Source of the DNA: Thioclava atlantica | GTDB taxonomy: Bacteria > Pseudomonadota > Alphaproteobacteria > Rhodobacterales > Rhodobacteraceae | Assembly: GCF_000737065.1 (NCBI RefSeq) | Contig: NZ_AQRC01000003.1 | Span: forward strand, 62,001-126,000 | Reading direction: 5' to 3' | DNA length: 64,000 bases | Shown: positions 8,860 to 17,199 of the stretch, in pieces | Position numbering within the stretch: position 1 is the first letter of the stretch | How the letters are laid out: each line of letters opens with the position of its first letter | The notes under the pieces: model-generated | Database searches by the model: none | What the model saw: the letters and a program-made list of their open reading frames with translations, nothing else | What the model was told of the DNA's origin: nothing | Translations under genes and position numbers: made by a program

Positions 8860-9417
8860 TTAATTCGAGTGTTCCTGAAGATAGGCGATGACGTCGTTGC
8901 GGTCCTCGGCCTTCTTGAGGCCCGCGAAGGACATCTTGTTGCCCGGGATGTAGTCTTTCGGATTGGTCAGCCACTCGTTGAGCGCCTCGAGCGTCCAGGT
9001 GCCGCCATGCGACTTGAGCGCATCCGAGTAGTTGAACCCGTCGACGGCGGCCACTTCGCGATCCACCACACCGTCGAGATGCGGGCCGACGCCGTTCTTG
9101 CCTTCGAGACTGTGGCAGGCCTTGCACTTGCCGAAGATCTTCTCGCCCTTCGCCGGATCCCCGTCGCCAAGCGCGATCTGGGTCTCTTCCTCCGCAGCCG
9201 CGGCGTCGCCACCGGTGTCGTCCTTGGCCAGCAGATCACCCGGCGCGGCGGACATCATCGGCTTGTCGGACTGTGCCACCTCGTGATCGCCGCCCGAGGA
9301 ATCCTCGGCCTCGCCGACATGGTAGAGCCCGCTGGAAGCCCAGGACGTGAGAAGGAAAAGCAAGAACGCACCCAAAAGCGCGCCCGCTGCCTTGGTGAAG
9401 GTCATGGTGTTGAACAT
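8860..9417 (-). CDS. cycM: Membrane-anchored c-type cytochrome (cyt cy / c552 type)
   Basis: A 185-residue protein with an uncleaved-looking N-terminal helix (about residues 9-27), an acidic Ala-rich linker (about 35-85) and a single class I cytochrome c domain. Heme attachment is C98-K-A-C101-H102 and the likely sixth ligand is Met162 in NKMSFAGL. This matches membrane-tethered cytochrome cy of Rhodobacter and c552 (CycM) of Paracoccus, which carry electrons from the bc1 complex to terminal oxidases. It is transcribed alone, divergently from pheA, with its own terminator. Confidence 0.9.
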   Translation of the reverse strand: MFNTMTFTKAAGALLGAFLLFLLTSWASSGLYHVGEAEDSSGGDHEVAQSDKPMMSAAPGDLLAKDDTGGDAAAAEEETQIALGDGDPAKGEKIFGKCKACHSLEGKNGVGPHLDGVVDREVAAVDGFNYSDALKSHGGTWTLEALNEWLTNPKDYIPGNKMSFAGLKKAEDRNDVIAYLQEHSN

Positions 9418-9618
9418 GTCTCGTCCCTGATATGCGTCGTCCTCCCGCGCATCTATCCGCAGAGGCCTTTTCAGATCAAGGGAACTTTACCGGATGTGAT
9501 CCGATTTCGGAACGCAATTGCGGGAATGACGCCGCGTGAGGCCGATCGGGAGGGCCCTCTTTTCTTTGCCGCGAGGGCAGGCTAGGCAGTCGATACGGCA
9601 TCGAAAGCGGAGGGACGG

Positions 9619-10479
9619 GTGATGGGCGGACACAGCGAGGGACAGCGCACGGGCCGGATCGCCTTTCAGGGCGAACCGGGCGCCTATTCGCATCAGGCCT
9701 GCCGCGACGCCCGCCCGGGGCTCGAGGCGATCCCCTGCCGGACATTCGAGGACGTGATCGACACGGTGAAGCGCGGCGAGGCGGATCTCGCGATGCTTCC
9801 GGTCGAGAATTCGACCTATGGCCGGGTCGCCGACATCCATTACCTGCTGCCCTCCTCCGGGCTGCATATCGTCGACGAGGCCTTCGTTCGGGTGCATATC
9901 AACCTGCTCGCGGTGCCCGGCGCCCAGCTTTCCGACATCAAGCAGGCCATGAGCCACACCGTGCTCCTGGGCCAGTGCCGCGCGTTCCTCACCGAGCATG
10001 GCATTCACCGCATCACCGGCGCGGATACGGCAGGCTCGGCGCAGATCGTCGCGGAGAAGGGCGACAAGTCGGTCGCCGCACTCGCCTCGGAACTCGCCGG
10101 CGAGATCTATGGCCTCGAGGTGCTCGCCCGCCATATCGAGGATCATTCGCGCAACACCACGCGCTTCCTGATCATGGCGCGCGAGCCCGACCTGACGCGC
10201 CGCGGCGACAAGATGATGACCACCTTCGTCTTCCGCGTGCGCAACATCCCCGCCGCGCTCTACAAGGCAATGGGCGGGTTCGCGACCAACGGCGTGAACA
10301 TGACCAAGCTCGAAAGCTACATGGTGGGCGGCAATTTCACCGCGACCCAGTTCTATGCCGATGTCGAGGGTCACCCCGACGACCCCGCGCTCGCGCGCGC
10401 GCTCGAAGAGCTCGACTATTTCACCGACTATCTCGAGATCCTCGGGGTCTACCCGGCCGATCCGCGTCGCGACGGCTGA
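9619..10479 (+). CDS. pheA: Prephenate dehydratase
   Basis: A 286-residue monofunctional prephenate dehydratase, converting prephenate to phenylpyruvate in phenylalanine synthesis. The N-terminal PDT domain has GEPGAYSHQA and PVENSTYG. The catalytic TRF motif is at residues 181-183 (NTTRFLIM). A C-terminal ACT domain (about 203-280) with the ESYM motif should give feedback inhibition by phenylalanine. GGAGG 5-10 bases ahead of the ATG supports this start. There is no fused chorismate mutase. It is divergent from the cytochrome gene and convergent, 5 bp apart, with the SRPBCC gene. Confidence 0.95.
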   Translation: MMGGHSEGQRTGRIAFQGEPGAYSHQACRDARPGLEAIPCRTFEDVIDTVKRGEADLAMLPVENSTYGRVADIHYLLPSSGLHIVDEAFVRVHINLLAVPGAQLSDIKQAMSHTVLLGQCRAFLTEHGIHRITGADTAGSAQIVAEKGDKSVAALASELAGEIYGLEVLARHIEDHSRNTTRFLIMAREPDLTRRGDKMMTTFVFRVRNIPAALYKAMGGFATNGVNMTKLESYMVGGNFTATQFYADVEGHPDDPALARALEELDYFTDYLEILGVYPADPRRDG

Positions 10480-10484
10480 GCGCG

Positions 10485-10961
10485 TCAGGCCCCGCGCGCG
10501 CGTCGCTCGGCCTGAAGCTCGATATCTTCCGCGAATTGCTGGACCCGCTCCTGGAAGCGGCGTTCGAGATTGCCCTTGCCGAGCTTGGCGGACTGGATCA
10601 TCAGTCGCGCCCCGAGCGAGCGCGGCCGCACATCGAGCCCGATCTGAAGCCGCGTCCGGGTCTTCGAAAGCTCGGTGAGGACGAATTCGAGCCCCGCCTC
10701 GAAACTGTTCGACACACCCGCGTATTCGAGAAACTCCGGCTCCTCGTAGCGGCGGATATCGGTGAGCACCTGTCGCTGCTTGCCGCGAAACCGGAAGCCC
10801 ACCTCCCAGGACATGCCGGCGCCCGGAACCGAAAGCGCGTCGAGCCGCCTGAGCGTGACCCCGCGCCGCATCGCGTCGCGTTCGAAGGACCCGAAATCGG
10901 CCAGACGCTCGAAGACGAAGTCCTGCGGAGCGGCGATGTCGGTGCGGGTCGAGAGCTTCAT
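10485..10961 (-). CDS. SRPBCC/START-fold protein
   Basis: A 158-residue polyketide-cyclase/START-like protein. The start is set at ATG 10961 (MKLSTRTDIAAP), which has AAGGA about 8 bases upstream; a longer frame to 11042 would run into the nudC end. The pattern TDIAAPQDFVFERLADF at the N-terminus is the usual first strand and helix of SRPBCC ligand-binding proteins, and the rest alternates beta strands before a long C-terminal helix. Ligand and role are unknown. It sits 61 bp after nudC on the same strand and may be co-transcribed. Confidence 0.8.
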   Translation of the reverse strand: MKLSTRTDIAAPQDFVFERLADFGSFERDAMRRGVTLRRLDALSVPGAGMSWEVGFRFRGKQRQVLTDIRRYEEPEFLEYAGVSNSFEAGLEFVLTELSKTRTRLQIGLDVRPRSLGARLMIQSAKLGKGNLERRFQERVQQFAEDIELQAERRARGA

Positions 10962-11022
10962 TCCAATGTCCTTGGGCGGGGGCGGTACTTGAGGGGGCGA
11001 CGCTGTGCGCCGCAAAGTGGCG

Positions 11023-12048
11023 TCAATCGAGCCGGTCCGCAAGCCACTCGCGCATCAGCCAGCCCGCGATCGCACCCGTCCGCGGCGGGCTGATCTCGGG
11101 ATCGCGCCCGGCCATCACGCGCACCAGCCGCTCGCGGGAGATCCAGCGCGCATCCGCGATCTCCACCGGGTCGATGGTGATCTCGGTCGTGGTGGCGATG
11201 CCGTGACAGCCCAGCATCAGCGACGCCGGAAAGGGCCAGGGCTGCGAGGCGATGAAGCGCACCGGTCCGACCCGCACCCCCGCCTCCTCAAAGACCTCAC
11301 GGCGCACCGCGGCCTCGAGCGTCTCTCCCGGCTCCATGAAACCGGCCAGCGCGGAATACATCGTCTCGGGCCAGTGCGGCCCGCGTCCCAGAAGAAGTTC
11401 GTTGCCGCGGGTGATCAGCATGATCACGACCGGATCGGTACGCGGGAAATGGCGCCGTTCGCAGGCCGGGCAACGCCGCTGCCACCCCGCCTCCTCAGGG
11501 TCGCTCTTCACCCCGCAGGCTGCGCAGAAACCATGCGTCCGGTGCCATTCGAGCATCGCCCGCGCCGTCGCGGCGATCTCGGCCTCGAGCGGGGTCAGAA
11601 CCGCGAGCCGCCCGCGCAGTTCAGCGAAGACGACGCCGTGGGGCAGGCCCGGATGGTGCTGTTCGCTCGGATCGAAGAAGGCCGCGCCGCTGGGACGGTC
11701 TCCGTCGGGTTCGAGCGCCGAGACATCCCGCGCGAAGACCGGCCGCCCCTGTGCGCAGCCAAGGAACAGTTCCAGCCCCTCGGCCTCGTCCAGCAGCGGA
11801 TGATCATGGGGCAGGAGATGCAGCGCGCCGCCCTCGAAGAGCGGCCGTCCGCGCCACAGAGCGAGCACGTGCGTATCCTTCCGGCGCCGCAGCGTCGCGA
11901 CCCTCTCGGGGTCGGCGCGCAGATGCGCCGCACGCTCCAGCAGGCCCGAGCGTTCGGCAAAGGCGAGACCGCTCGGGTCTGTCCGTCCCCAACCCCAGGC
12001 ATCGGGCGCAACCTCCGGGATCGGCGTCCGGCGGGAAAGATCGGTCAT
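11023..12048 (-). CDS. nudC: NADH pyrophosphatase / NAD-cap decapping Nudix hydrolase
   Basis: A 341-residue NudC-type Nudix hydrolase. It has the N-terminal NudC domain, a four-cysteine zinc ribbon (CAAC and CPAC), the Nudix box (GFMEPGETLEAAVRREVFEE with AG after it) and the diagnostic SQPWPFPAS downstream. The family cleaves NAD(H) to NMN and AMP and can remove NAD caps from RNA. The start at 12048 (MTDLSRR) has GGAGG 7 bases upstream and is preferred over the longer frame to 12069. Confidence 0.95.
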   Translation of the reverse strand: MTDLSRRTPIPEVAPDAWGWGRTDPSGLAFAERSGLLERAAHLRADPERVATLRRRKDTHVLALWRGRPLFEGGALHLLPHDHPLLDEAEGLELFLGCAQGRPVFARDVSALEPDGDRPSGAAFFDPSEQHHPGLPHGVVFAELRGRLAVLTPLEAEIAATARAMLEWHRTHGFCAACGVKSDPEEAGWQRRCPACERRHFPRTDPVVIMLITRGNELLLGRGPHWPETMYSALAGFMEPGETLEAAVRREVFEEAGVRVGPVRFIASQPWPFPASLMLGCHGIATTTEITIDPVEIADARWISRERLVRVMAGRDPEISPPRTGAIAGWLMREWLADRLD

Positions 12049-12267
12049 GCGAACACCTCCATTCGGCAATTGCTTCGCATGGGGCAGACGGGGAAACCAG
12101 AGCCCAAACGTGAAATTGACAGCGCAGGGGCGCCCGCCCTGCCCGCGCGACGCATATATTTTCTAGGTAAATAAGCGTTTCTACTTTAAGTTGACGAGCA
12201 GGGAGCAATAAAGACCGGGTCCCGGTCGCCACGGATCGCGCAGGAAAAGCGCGGCGAAGGGAAGGGA

Positions 12268-14199
12268 ATGGGATATTTGCCTGACCGGCTGGGGGCCGGG
12301 CAACATATCGAGCTTGAACCGACGCAGGTCACCCTTGCCCTGCGCCTCATCGAGACGACCGATCTTCACGGGCAGGTCCGAAGCTACGACTACTTCAACG
12401 ACCGGCCCGCGCCCTGCACGGGGCTCGCAGCCCTCGCCCCCGAGATCGCGCGCGCCCGCGACGAAGCCTCCAACTCGCTCCTCTTCGATTGCGGCGATTT
12501 CCTGCAAGGCACGCCGATGACCCAGATCTGGGGTGAGGCCGAGCCGCATGTGGAGGGCATCGCGAACCCGATGATCGCGGTGATGAATGCGGTCGGATAC
12601 GATGCGGCCGCGCTCGGAAATCATGAATTCGACTTCGGAACGGCGCGCCTCGAACAGGCCCGGAACGAGGCGCGCTTTCCTTTTCTGGGCGCCAATCTCG
12701 CGGCGCGCGGAGGGTCCGAGGGGAACTTGCCGAAGGGGATCGCACCTTGGGTGCTGCTCGAGCGGGACATGACAGATGATGCGGGCCGCACTCACCGGCT
12801 GCGCATCGCGGTGATCGGCTTTCTGCCGCCGCCGATCCCGCCGCTGCCGCAGATGCCCCCGAACGCCGGGCTTCACACCACCTGCCTGCTCGACGCCGCA
12901 AGTGACCATATGCCCGATATCCGTCGTGCGATGCCCGATCTGGTGATCGCGCTCGCGCATACGGGGATCGCACCGATCCTCGGGCAGGACATCTCTCATG
13001 CCTCGCAACCCGCGCGCCTTGGCCCGCAGGGCCTCGCCCAGATAGACGGGATCGACGTGATCCTCTTCGGGCATGACCATCGCACCTTTCCCGCCCCGCA
13101 GCAGACGGGAGACGGCGGGATCGATCCGCATGCGAGCACCCTGCATGGCAAACCCGCGATCAATGCGGGAACGGGAGGAACGCATATCGGGGTTCTCGAC
13201 CTCTCGCTGGAAAAGCGCGACGGCCGCTGGTCGATCCGGAACCACGCCGCGAACCTGCGGCAGGCCGGAGATGTCCGGGATTGCGAATGCCCCGCGATCC
13301 TCGAACTGAGCGCCGATGCCCATACGCGTACGCTTACCCATATCCGCCGGGAGATCGGGGTGAGCCTGCATCCGCTGCACAGCTATTTCGCGACGCTCGG
13401 TCCCGACCCGACATTGGCGCTGATCGCGCGGGCCAAATTGCGCCACGCCCGAGACTGCCTGGTGGACCGGCCGGAACGGCACCTGCCGATGATCGCGGCG
13501 GTTTCGGCCTTCAAGGCGGGGGGCTTGGGCGGGCCCGGGAACTATGTCGACATTCCGGCCGGGAAATTGCGCGCGAACCATCTCGATGACCTCTACCTCT
13601 ACAACAATGCGATCGGGGCGGTTGAGATCTCGGGCACGGAGTTGCGCGACTGGCTCGAACTGGCCGCCTCGGTTTTTCAGCGCCAGCTCCCCGGCGGAAC
13701 GGGCGCAAAACTTCTGGATCCGACCTTCGCCAGCTACCAGTTCGACGTCTTCCCGGGCCTCACCTACGAGATCGACCTGTCTGCCCCGGCCCGCTACGAC
13801 TCGACGGGCAGGCTGATGGCGTCCGGGACGGGCAGGATCCGGGATCTCCACCACGCGGGACGCAAGATCGCCGACGAGGAACGGTTTGTCGTCCTGAGCA
13901 GCGATTTCCGGCTCGCGGGCGGGGGCGGTTTCCGACCGAGAGGACGCCCGGTTTCCCTGACCAGAGAACCGGCACCTATCCGCGATCTTCTTCTGGCCGA
14001 GATCCAGCGCCCGCACGCCGATCCCGCACCCGCTGCGCGTCCGGTCTGGCGCTTCGCGCCGATACCCGGCGCCCGCGTGATCTGCCAGACGGGTCCGGGG
14101 GCGGTCTCTCATCTGTCCGACTTGCGGCGCGCGGGGATGTCGGTGACGCCGCTTCCGCTCGACGACGAGGGGTTCCTGCCACTCGAAATCGCGCTGTGA
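12268..14199 (+). CDS. 2',3'-cyclic-nucleotide phosphodiesterase / 3'-nucleotidase family (CpdB-like), without signal peptide
   Basis: A 643-residue metallophosphatase plus 5'-nucleotidase C-terminal protein. Metal-binding motifs are in order: TTDLHG (about 29-34), GDFLQG, GNHEFDFG, AHTG and GHDHRTFP. The C-terminal domain binds substrate (GNYVDIPAG and the DLYLYNNAIGAVEISG segment). The ATG has AAGGGA close upstream. Well-studied CpdB enzymes are periplasmic, but no hydrophobic signal segment is visible here, so the protein may be cytoplasmic or use a start I cannot see. The 219 bp upstream hold an AT-rich stretch (12150-12190) that may be the promoter. Confidence 0.88.
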   Translation: MGYLPDRLGAGQHIELEPTQVTLALRLIETTDLHGQVRSYDYFNDRPAPCTGLAALAPEIARARDEASNSLLFDCGDFLQGTPMTQIWGEAEPHVEGIANPMIAVMNAVGYDAAALGNHEFDFGTARLEQARNEARFPFLGANLAARGGSEGNLPKGIAPWVLLERDMTDDAGRTHRLRIAVIGFLPPPIPPLPQMPPNAGLHTTCLLDAASDHMPDIRRAMPDLVIALAHTGIAPILGQDISHASQPARLGPQGLAQIDGIDVILFGHDHRTFPAPQQTGDGGIDPHASTLHGKPAINAGTGGTHIGVLDLSLEKRDGRWSIRNHAANLRQAGDVRDCECPAILELSADAHTRTLTHIRREIGVSLHPLHSYFATLGPDPTLALIARAKLRHARDCLVDRPERHLPMIAAVSAFKAGGLGGPGNYVDIPAGKLRANHLDDLYLYNNAIGAVEISGTELRDWLELAASVFQRQLPGGTGAKLLDPTFASYQFDVFPGLTYEIDLSAPARYDSTGRLMASGTGRIRDLHHAGRKIADEERFVVLSSDFRLAGGGGFRPRGRPVSLTREPAPIRDLLLAEIQRPHADPAPAARPVWRFAPIPGARVICQTGPGAVSHLSDLRRAGMSVTPLPLDDEGFLPLEIAL

Positions 14200-14217
14200 G
14201 CGGGCACGCCTGATCGC

Positions 14218-15540
14218 TCAGACGGCGCGGGCCTTCGCCTCGGCCCTCGGATAGAGCCGCGCCATCGTGATCCCGCGCGTCGCGTTGAGCACCATCAGCC
14301 CCGCCCAGAGCCCGTGATTGCCGAAGGCCGGGATCAGAAGCGACAGAGCCGCTGCGTAGATCGCGACCGAGACCAGCATCGCATTGCGCATCTCGCGCGT
14401 CAGCGTGGCGCCGATGAAGATCCCGTCGAGCATCCAGCTCGCGATGCCGATCAACGGGGCCGCCGCGATCCAGGGCAGATAGGCGCGCGCCTCGACGCGC
14501 ACCTCGGGTGCGGTGGTCATCACGTCGATGATCGACGGCCCCGCGAAGAAGAATGCGGCTCCCAGCAAGACGGCCCCTAAGACGCCCCATTGCGACGACA
14601 CGACCGCCGCGCGGCGCAGGCGCCCGACCGCCCGCGCGCCCACCGCCTGACCGACGAGGCTTTCGGCCGAGAAGGCGAACCCGTCGAGCGCGAAGGCCGT
14701 GATCTGCAGGAACTGCACCAGCACCTGATTGGCCGCGAGCGTCACATCGCCCTGCCCCGCACCGAGGAACAGGAAGGCGGTGAAACTTGCCTGCAGCAGG
14801 ACCGAGCGGATCATGATGTCGGTATTCACCCGCGCCATCGTCACGAGCTTGAGCCGGTCGAAGATCGCCCGCGCCCGCCACAAGCCCCCCAGAAAGGCCC
14901 CGCGCGCCAACCAGAGCGCGAGCGTCACGCCGCCGATCTCGGAGATCAAGGTCGCCGCGGCCACGCCCTTCACGCCCCAGCCGAGGCCGAGCACGAACCA
15001 CAGATCGAGCAGCACGTTGAGCCCGTTCATCGTGACCTGCAGCGCCAGAACCCCGCGGGTGCGCTCGAGCGCGATCAGCCAGCCGGTGAAGGCATAGAGC
15101 GAGATCGTCAACGGCGCACCCCAGATCCGGATCTGGAGGTAATCGCGCGCGAGCGACTCGACCTCGGCGCTCGCGGGGGCGATCTTGAAGGCAGCCCAGA
15201 AAAGCGGGATCTGCAAGGCGATCAGTGACAGCCCGGCGATCCCCGCCACGATCAGCGCGCGCAGAAGCCCCGCCGAGACCTCGCCGGTATCGCCCGTGCC
15301 ATGCGCCTGCGAAACAAGTCCCGTGGTGCCCATCCTGAGGAAGCCGAAGACCCAGTAGATCGAGGACAGGATCACCGCACCGATCCCGACCGCGCCGATC
15401 GGGGCGGGCAGGCCAAGCTGGCCCACCACCCCGGTATCGACAGCGCCGAGGATCGGGATCGTGGCGTTGGAGAGAACGATCGGGCCCGCGATCTTCAACA
15501 CGCGGGCATGGGTGATCTCAGCCATTCTCACCCGAGACAT
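14218..15540 (-). CDS. MATE family efflux transporter (DinF-like)
   Basis: A 440-residue multidrug and toxic compound extrusion transporter with about 12 hydrophobic helices in two similar halves. The N-terminus (ARVLKIAGPIVLSNATIP) followed by VDTGVVGQLG is the MATE entry signature of the DinF branch. It probably exports organic cations or drugs by sodium or proton antiport; the substrate is unknown. The start at 15540 overlaps the end of the thioesterase gene by 23 bp; ATG at 15525 (MAEITH) is an alternative, still overlapping. It looks co-transcribed with the two hotdog genes upstream. Confidence 0.9.
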   Translation of the reverse strand: MSRVRMAEITHARVLKIAGPIVLSNATIPILGAVDTGVVGQLGLPAPIGAVGIGAVILSSIYWVFGFLRMGTTGLVSQAHGTGDTGEVSAGLLRALIVAGIAGLSLIALQIPLFWAAFKIAPASAEVESLARDYLQIRIWGAPLTISLYAFTGWLIALERTRGVLALQVTMNGLNVLLDLWFVLGLGWGVKGVAAATLISEIGGVTLALWLARGAFLGGLWRARAIFDRLKLVTMARVNTDIMIRSVLLQASFTAFLFLGAGQGDVTLAANQVLVQFLQITAFALDGFAFSAESLVGQAVGARAVGRLRRAAVVSSQWGVLGAVLLGAAFFFAGPSIIDVMTTAPEVRVEARAYLPWIAAAPLIGIASWMLDGIFIGATLTREMRNAMLVSVAIYAAALSLLIPAFGNHGLWAGLMVLNATRGITMARLYPRAEAKARAV

Positions 15541-16042
15541 CGCGCGCAGGCATCAGGAAATGCCCCGTCGCCTGGGCGAACAGACGGGAACGGTTGTCCT
15601 GCCAGGCCTCGACATGCACGGAGGCATAGCGCCGCCCCGAACGGTTCACCCGCGCCCGCGCATAGGCGTCGCGCGGCAGGCCCGAGCGCAGGTAATCGAC
15701 GGTGAAATCAATGGTCTTTGGCAGCCGCGGCATATGCTTCGGATCGAGCGTCGCCGGGTCGATCCGGCCGGCCTCGATATCTTCCCAGAGATAGGACCAG
15801 CTCAGTTCGATGATCGCGGTGACTTCGAGGAAGGCCGCCGTCACGCCGCCGTGCAGCGCGGGCAGCATCGGGTTGCCGATCAGTTTGTTCTCGAAGGGCA
15901 GGATAGCGGTGAGTTCGTCGCCGCGCCGGTCGAAATGGATGCCGAGGAACTGCGCATAGGGCACGCCCTCGACGAGCATCTTGAGCGCACCATCGCGGCG
16001 TTGCTTAACGGCCTGGACGGGTTCGGGCTTGCCACGGTTCAT
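15518..16042 (-). CDS. PaaI-type hotdog thioesterase, copy 1
   Basis: A 174-residue hotdog-fold protein of the PaaI/YiiD thioesterase group. The key segment is [17 protein letters not shown], holding the HGG motif at the start of the central helix where the nucleophilic environment and CoA pocket lie. Members hydrolyse acyl-CoA or aryl-CoA thioesters. It follows the second hotdog gene with a 4-bp overlap (ATGA), so the two are an adjacent pair of diverged paralogues and may form a heteromer. Substrate unknown. Confidence 0.85.
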   Translation of the reverse strand: MNRGKPEPVQAVKQRRDGALKMLVEGVPYAQFLGIHFDRRGDELTAILPFENKLIGNPMLPALHGGVTAAFLEVTAIIELSWSYLWEDIEAGRIDPATLDPKHMPRLPKTIDFTVDYLRSGLPRDAYARARVNRSGRRYASVHVEAWQDNRSRLFAQATGHFLMPARDVSGENG

Positions 16043-16494
16043 TTGCGCACCTCCCGGCGATCCACGGTGAAGGCGCCGGTGGCGGCAGCGACCGGCAGCC
16101 CCTCTTCCTCGTCATGGGCGGTGGCGCGCACGAAGGCGACCGAACGGGTGACATGGTAGCATTCCGCGCGCGCGGTGATCCGCTGGCCCGGCTTGGCGGG
16201 GCGCATGTAGTCGATACGCAGATCGAGGGTGGCGGTTACGCTTCCCGCCTCCGGATGGCTCATCACCGCCGCCCCCGCGCAGGTATCCATCAGCGCCGAG
16301 ACCGCGCCGCCATGAATGACGCCGGTGCGCGGATCGCCGATGAAGCGGGGATCATAGGGCATCGAGAGGGTGGCTGTGCCGGGGCCGATCGCGTCGAGCT
16401 CCATCGAGAGCGCCCGCGCATGGGGGATCGCCTCGATGAACTGGCGAGCCTGCTTGAGGAGGTGGTCGTCGGAGACGCTCATGAAATTGTCCAC
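16039..16494 (-). CDS. PaaI-type hotdog thioesterase, copy 2
   Basis: A 151-residue hotdog-fold thioesterase. The PaaI block [19 protein letters not shown] and the strand [12 protein letters not shown] are clear. It is the first gene of the run thioesterase-thioesterase-MATE pump. ATG at 16494 (MDNFMSV) or 16482 (MSVSDD) could be used. It is only distantly similar to its neighbour apart from the HGG core, so this is an old duplication or separate recruitment. The likely role is removal of toxic or stalled acyl-CoA esters. Confidence 0.88.
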   Translation of the reverse strand: MDNFMSVSDDHLLKQARQFIEAIPHARALSMELDAIGPGTATLSMPYDPRFIGDPRTGVIHGGAVSALMDTCAGAAVMSHPEAGSVTATLDLRIDYMRPAKPGQRITARAECYHVTRSVAFVRATAHDEEEGLPVAAATGAFTVDRREVRK

Positions 16495-16626
16495 TGGTTC
16501 GGGTCGAGGTGACTATCGACGAGGGGACGGACGGGTTCAAGGGGAGACGCTGGGTCGTTCCCGCCCGGATGATCGAGAACCCCCTCGGGTCGCTCGATGA
16601 TACGGGCATCGGCCGCGCGCTGCGCC

Positions 16627-17076
16627 TCAGCGTTTCGCGGCGAAGAACGCCTTCAGCAACGCCTCGGCCTCCGCCGCCCCGATCCCGTCATAGACCTCGG
16701 GCACATGATGGCTCTGCGGATGGGTGAAGACCCTTGGCCCATGCGCGACGCCGCCCGATTTCGGGTCCGCCGCCCCGTAATAGAGCCGCGCGATCCGGGC
16801 CTGGGAGATCGCCGAGGCGCACATCGGGCAGGGTTCGAGCGTGACATAGAGATCATGCCCCGGCAGGCGCTCCGAGCCGAGCGCCTTGCAGGCCGCGCGC
16901 ATCGCGAGGATCTCGGCATGCGCGGTCGGGTCGGCAAGCTCGCGGGTGCGGTTGCCCGCCCGCGCCACGACCTCGCCCATGGGCGACACGACCACCGCGC
17001 CGACGGGGACCTCGCCGCGCGCCGCCGCCGCCCGCGCCTCGTCGAGCGCCTGTTGCATGAAGGACCGGAATACCAT
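16627..17076 (-). CDS. tadA: tRNA adenosine-34 deaminase
   Basis: A 149-residue TadA, which converts adenosine 34 to inosine in tRNA-Arg(ACG). The zinc/catalytic motifs are H53-A-E55 and PCPMC with C83 and C86. The N-terminus MQQALDEARAAAARGEVPVGAV is typical of the family. It is divergent from rluB, with 123 bp between the starts, and separated from the thioesterase operon downstream by about 130 bp that hold no recognisable gene. Confidence 0.95.
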   Translation of the reverse strand: MVFRSFMQQALDEARAAAARGEVPVGAVVVSPMGEVVARAGNRTRELADPTAHAEILAMRAACKALGSERLPGHDLYVTLEPCPMCASAISQARIARLYYGAADPKSGGVAHGPRVFTHPQSHHVPEVYDGIGAAEAEALLKAFFAAKR

Positions 17077-17199
17077 GCCTCTACATCGCTTGCCGACGCG
17101 TTCTTATCAAGACGCTTCCCAAGCGGGTGCGAAAGGTGTAGAGCGCGGCCTTCGCGCCCGAGCGACTCCGGCGCCCCCTCCCCCAGAAGGAACCGACAG

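Noticed and set aside
12181-14112. 643-codon frame on the minus strand
   Set aside because: Mirrors the CpdB-like gene, which has all metal motifs; the minus frame has none.
16597-17199. N-terminal extension of RluB by 201 codons
   Set aside because: It is antisense to tadA, and the ATG at 17200 has a proper ribosome site and the family start.
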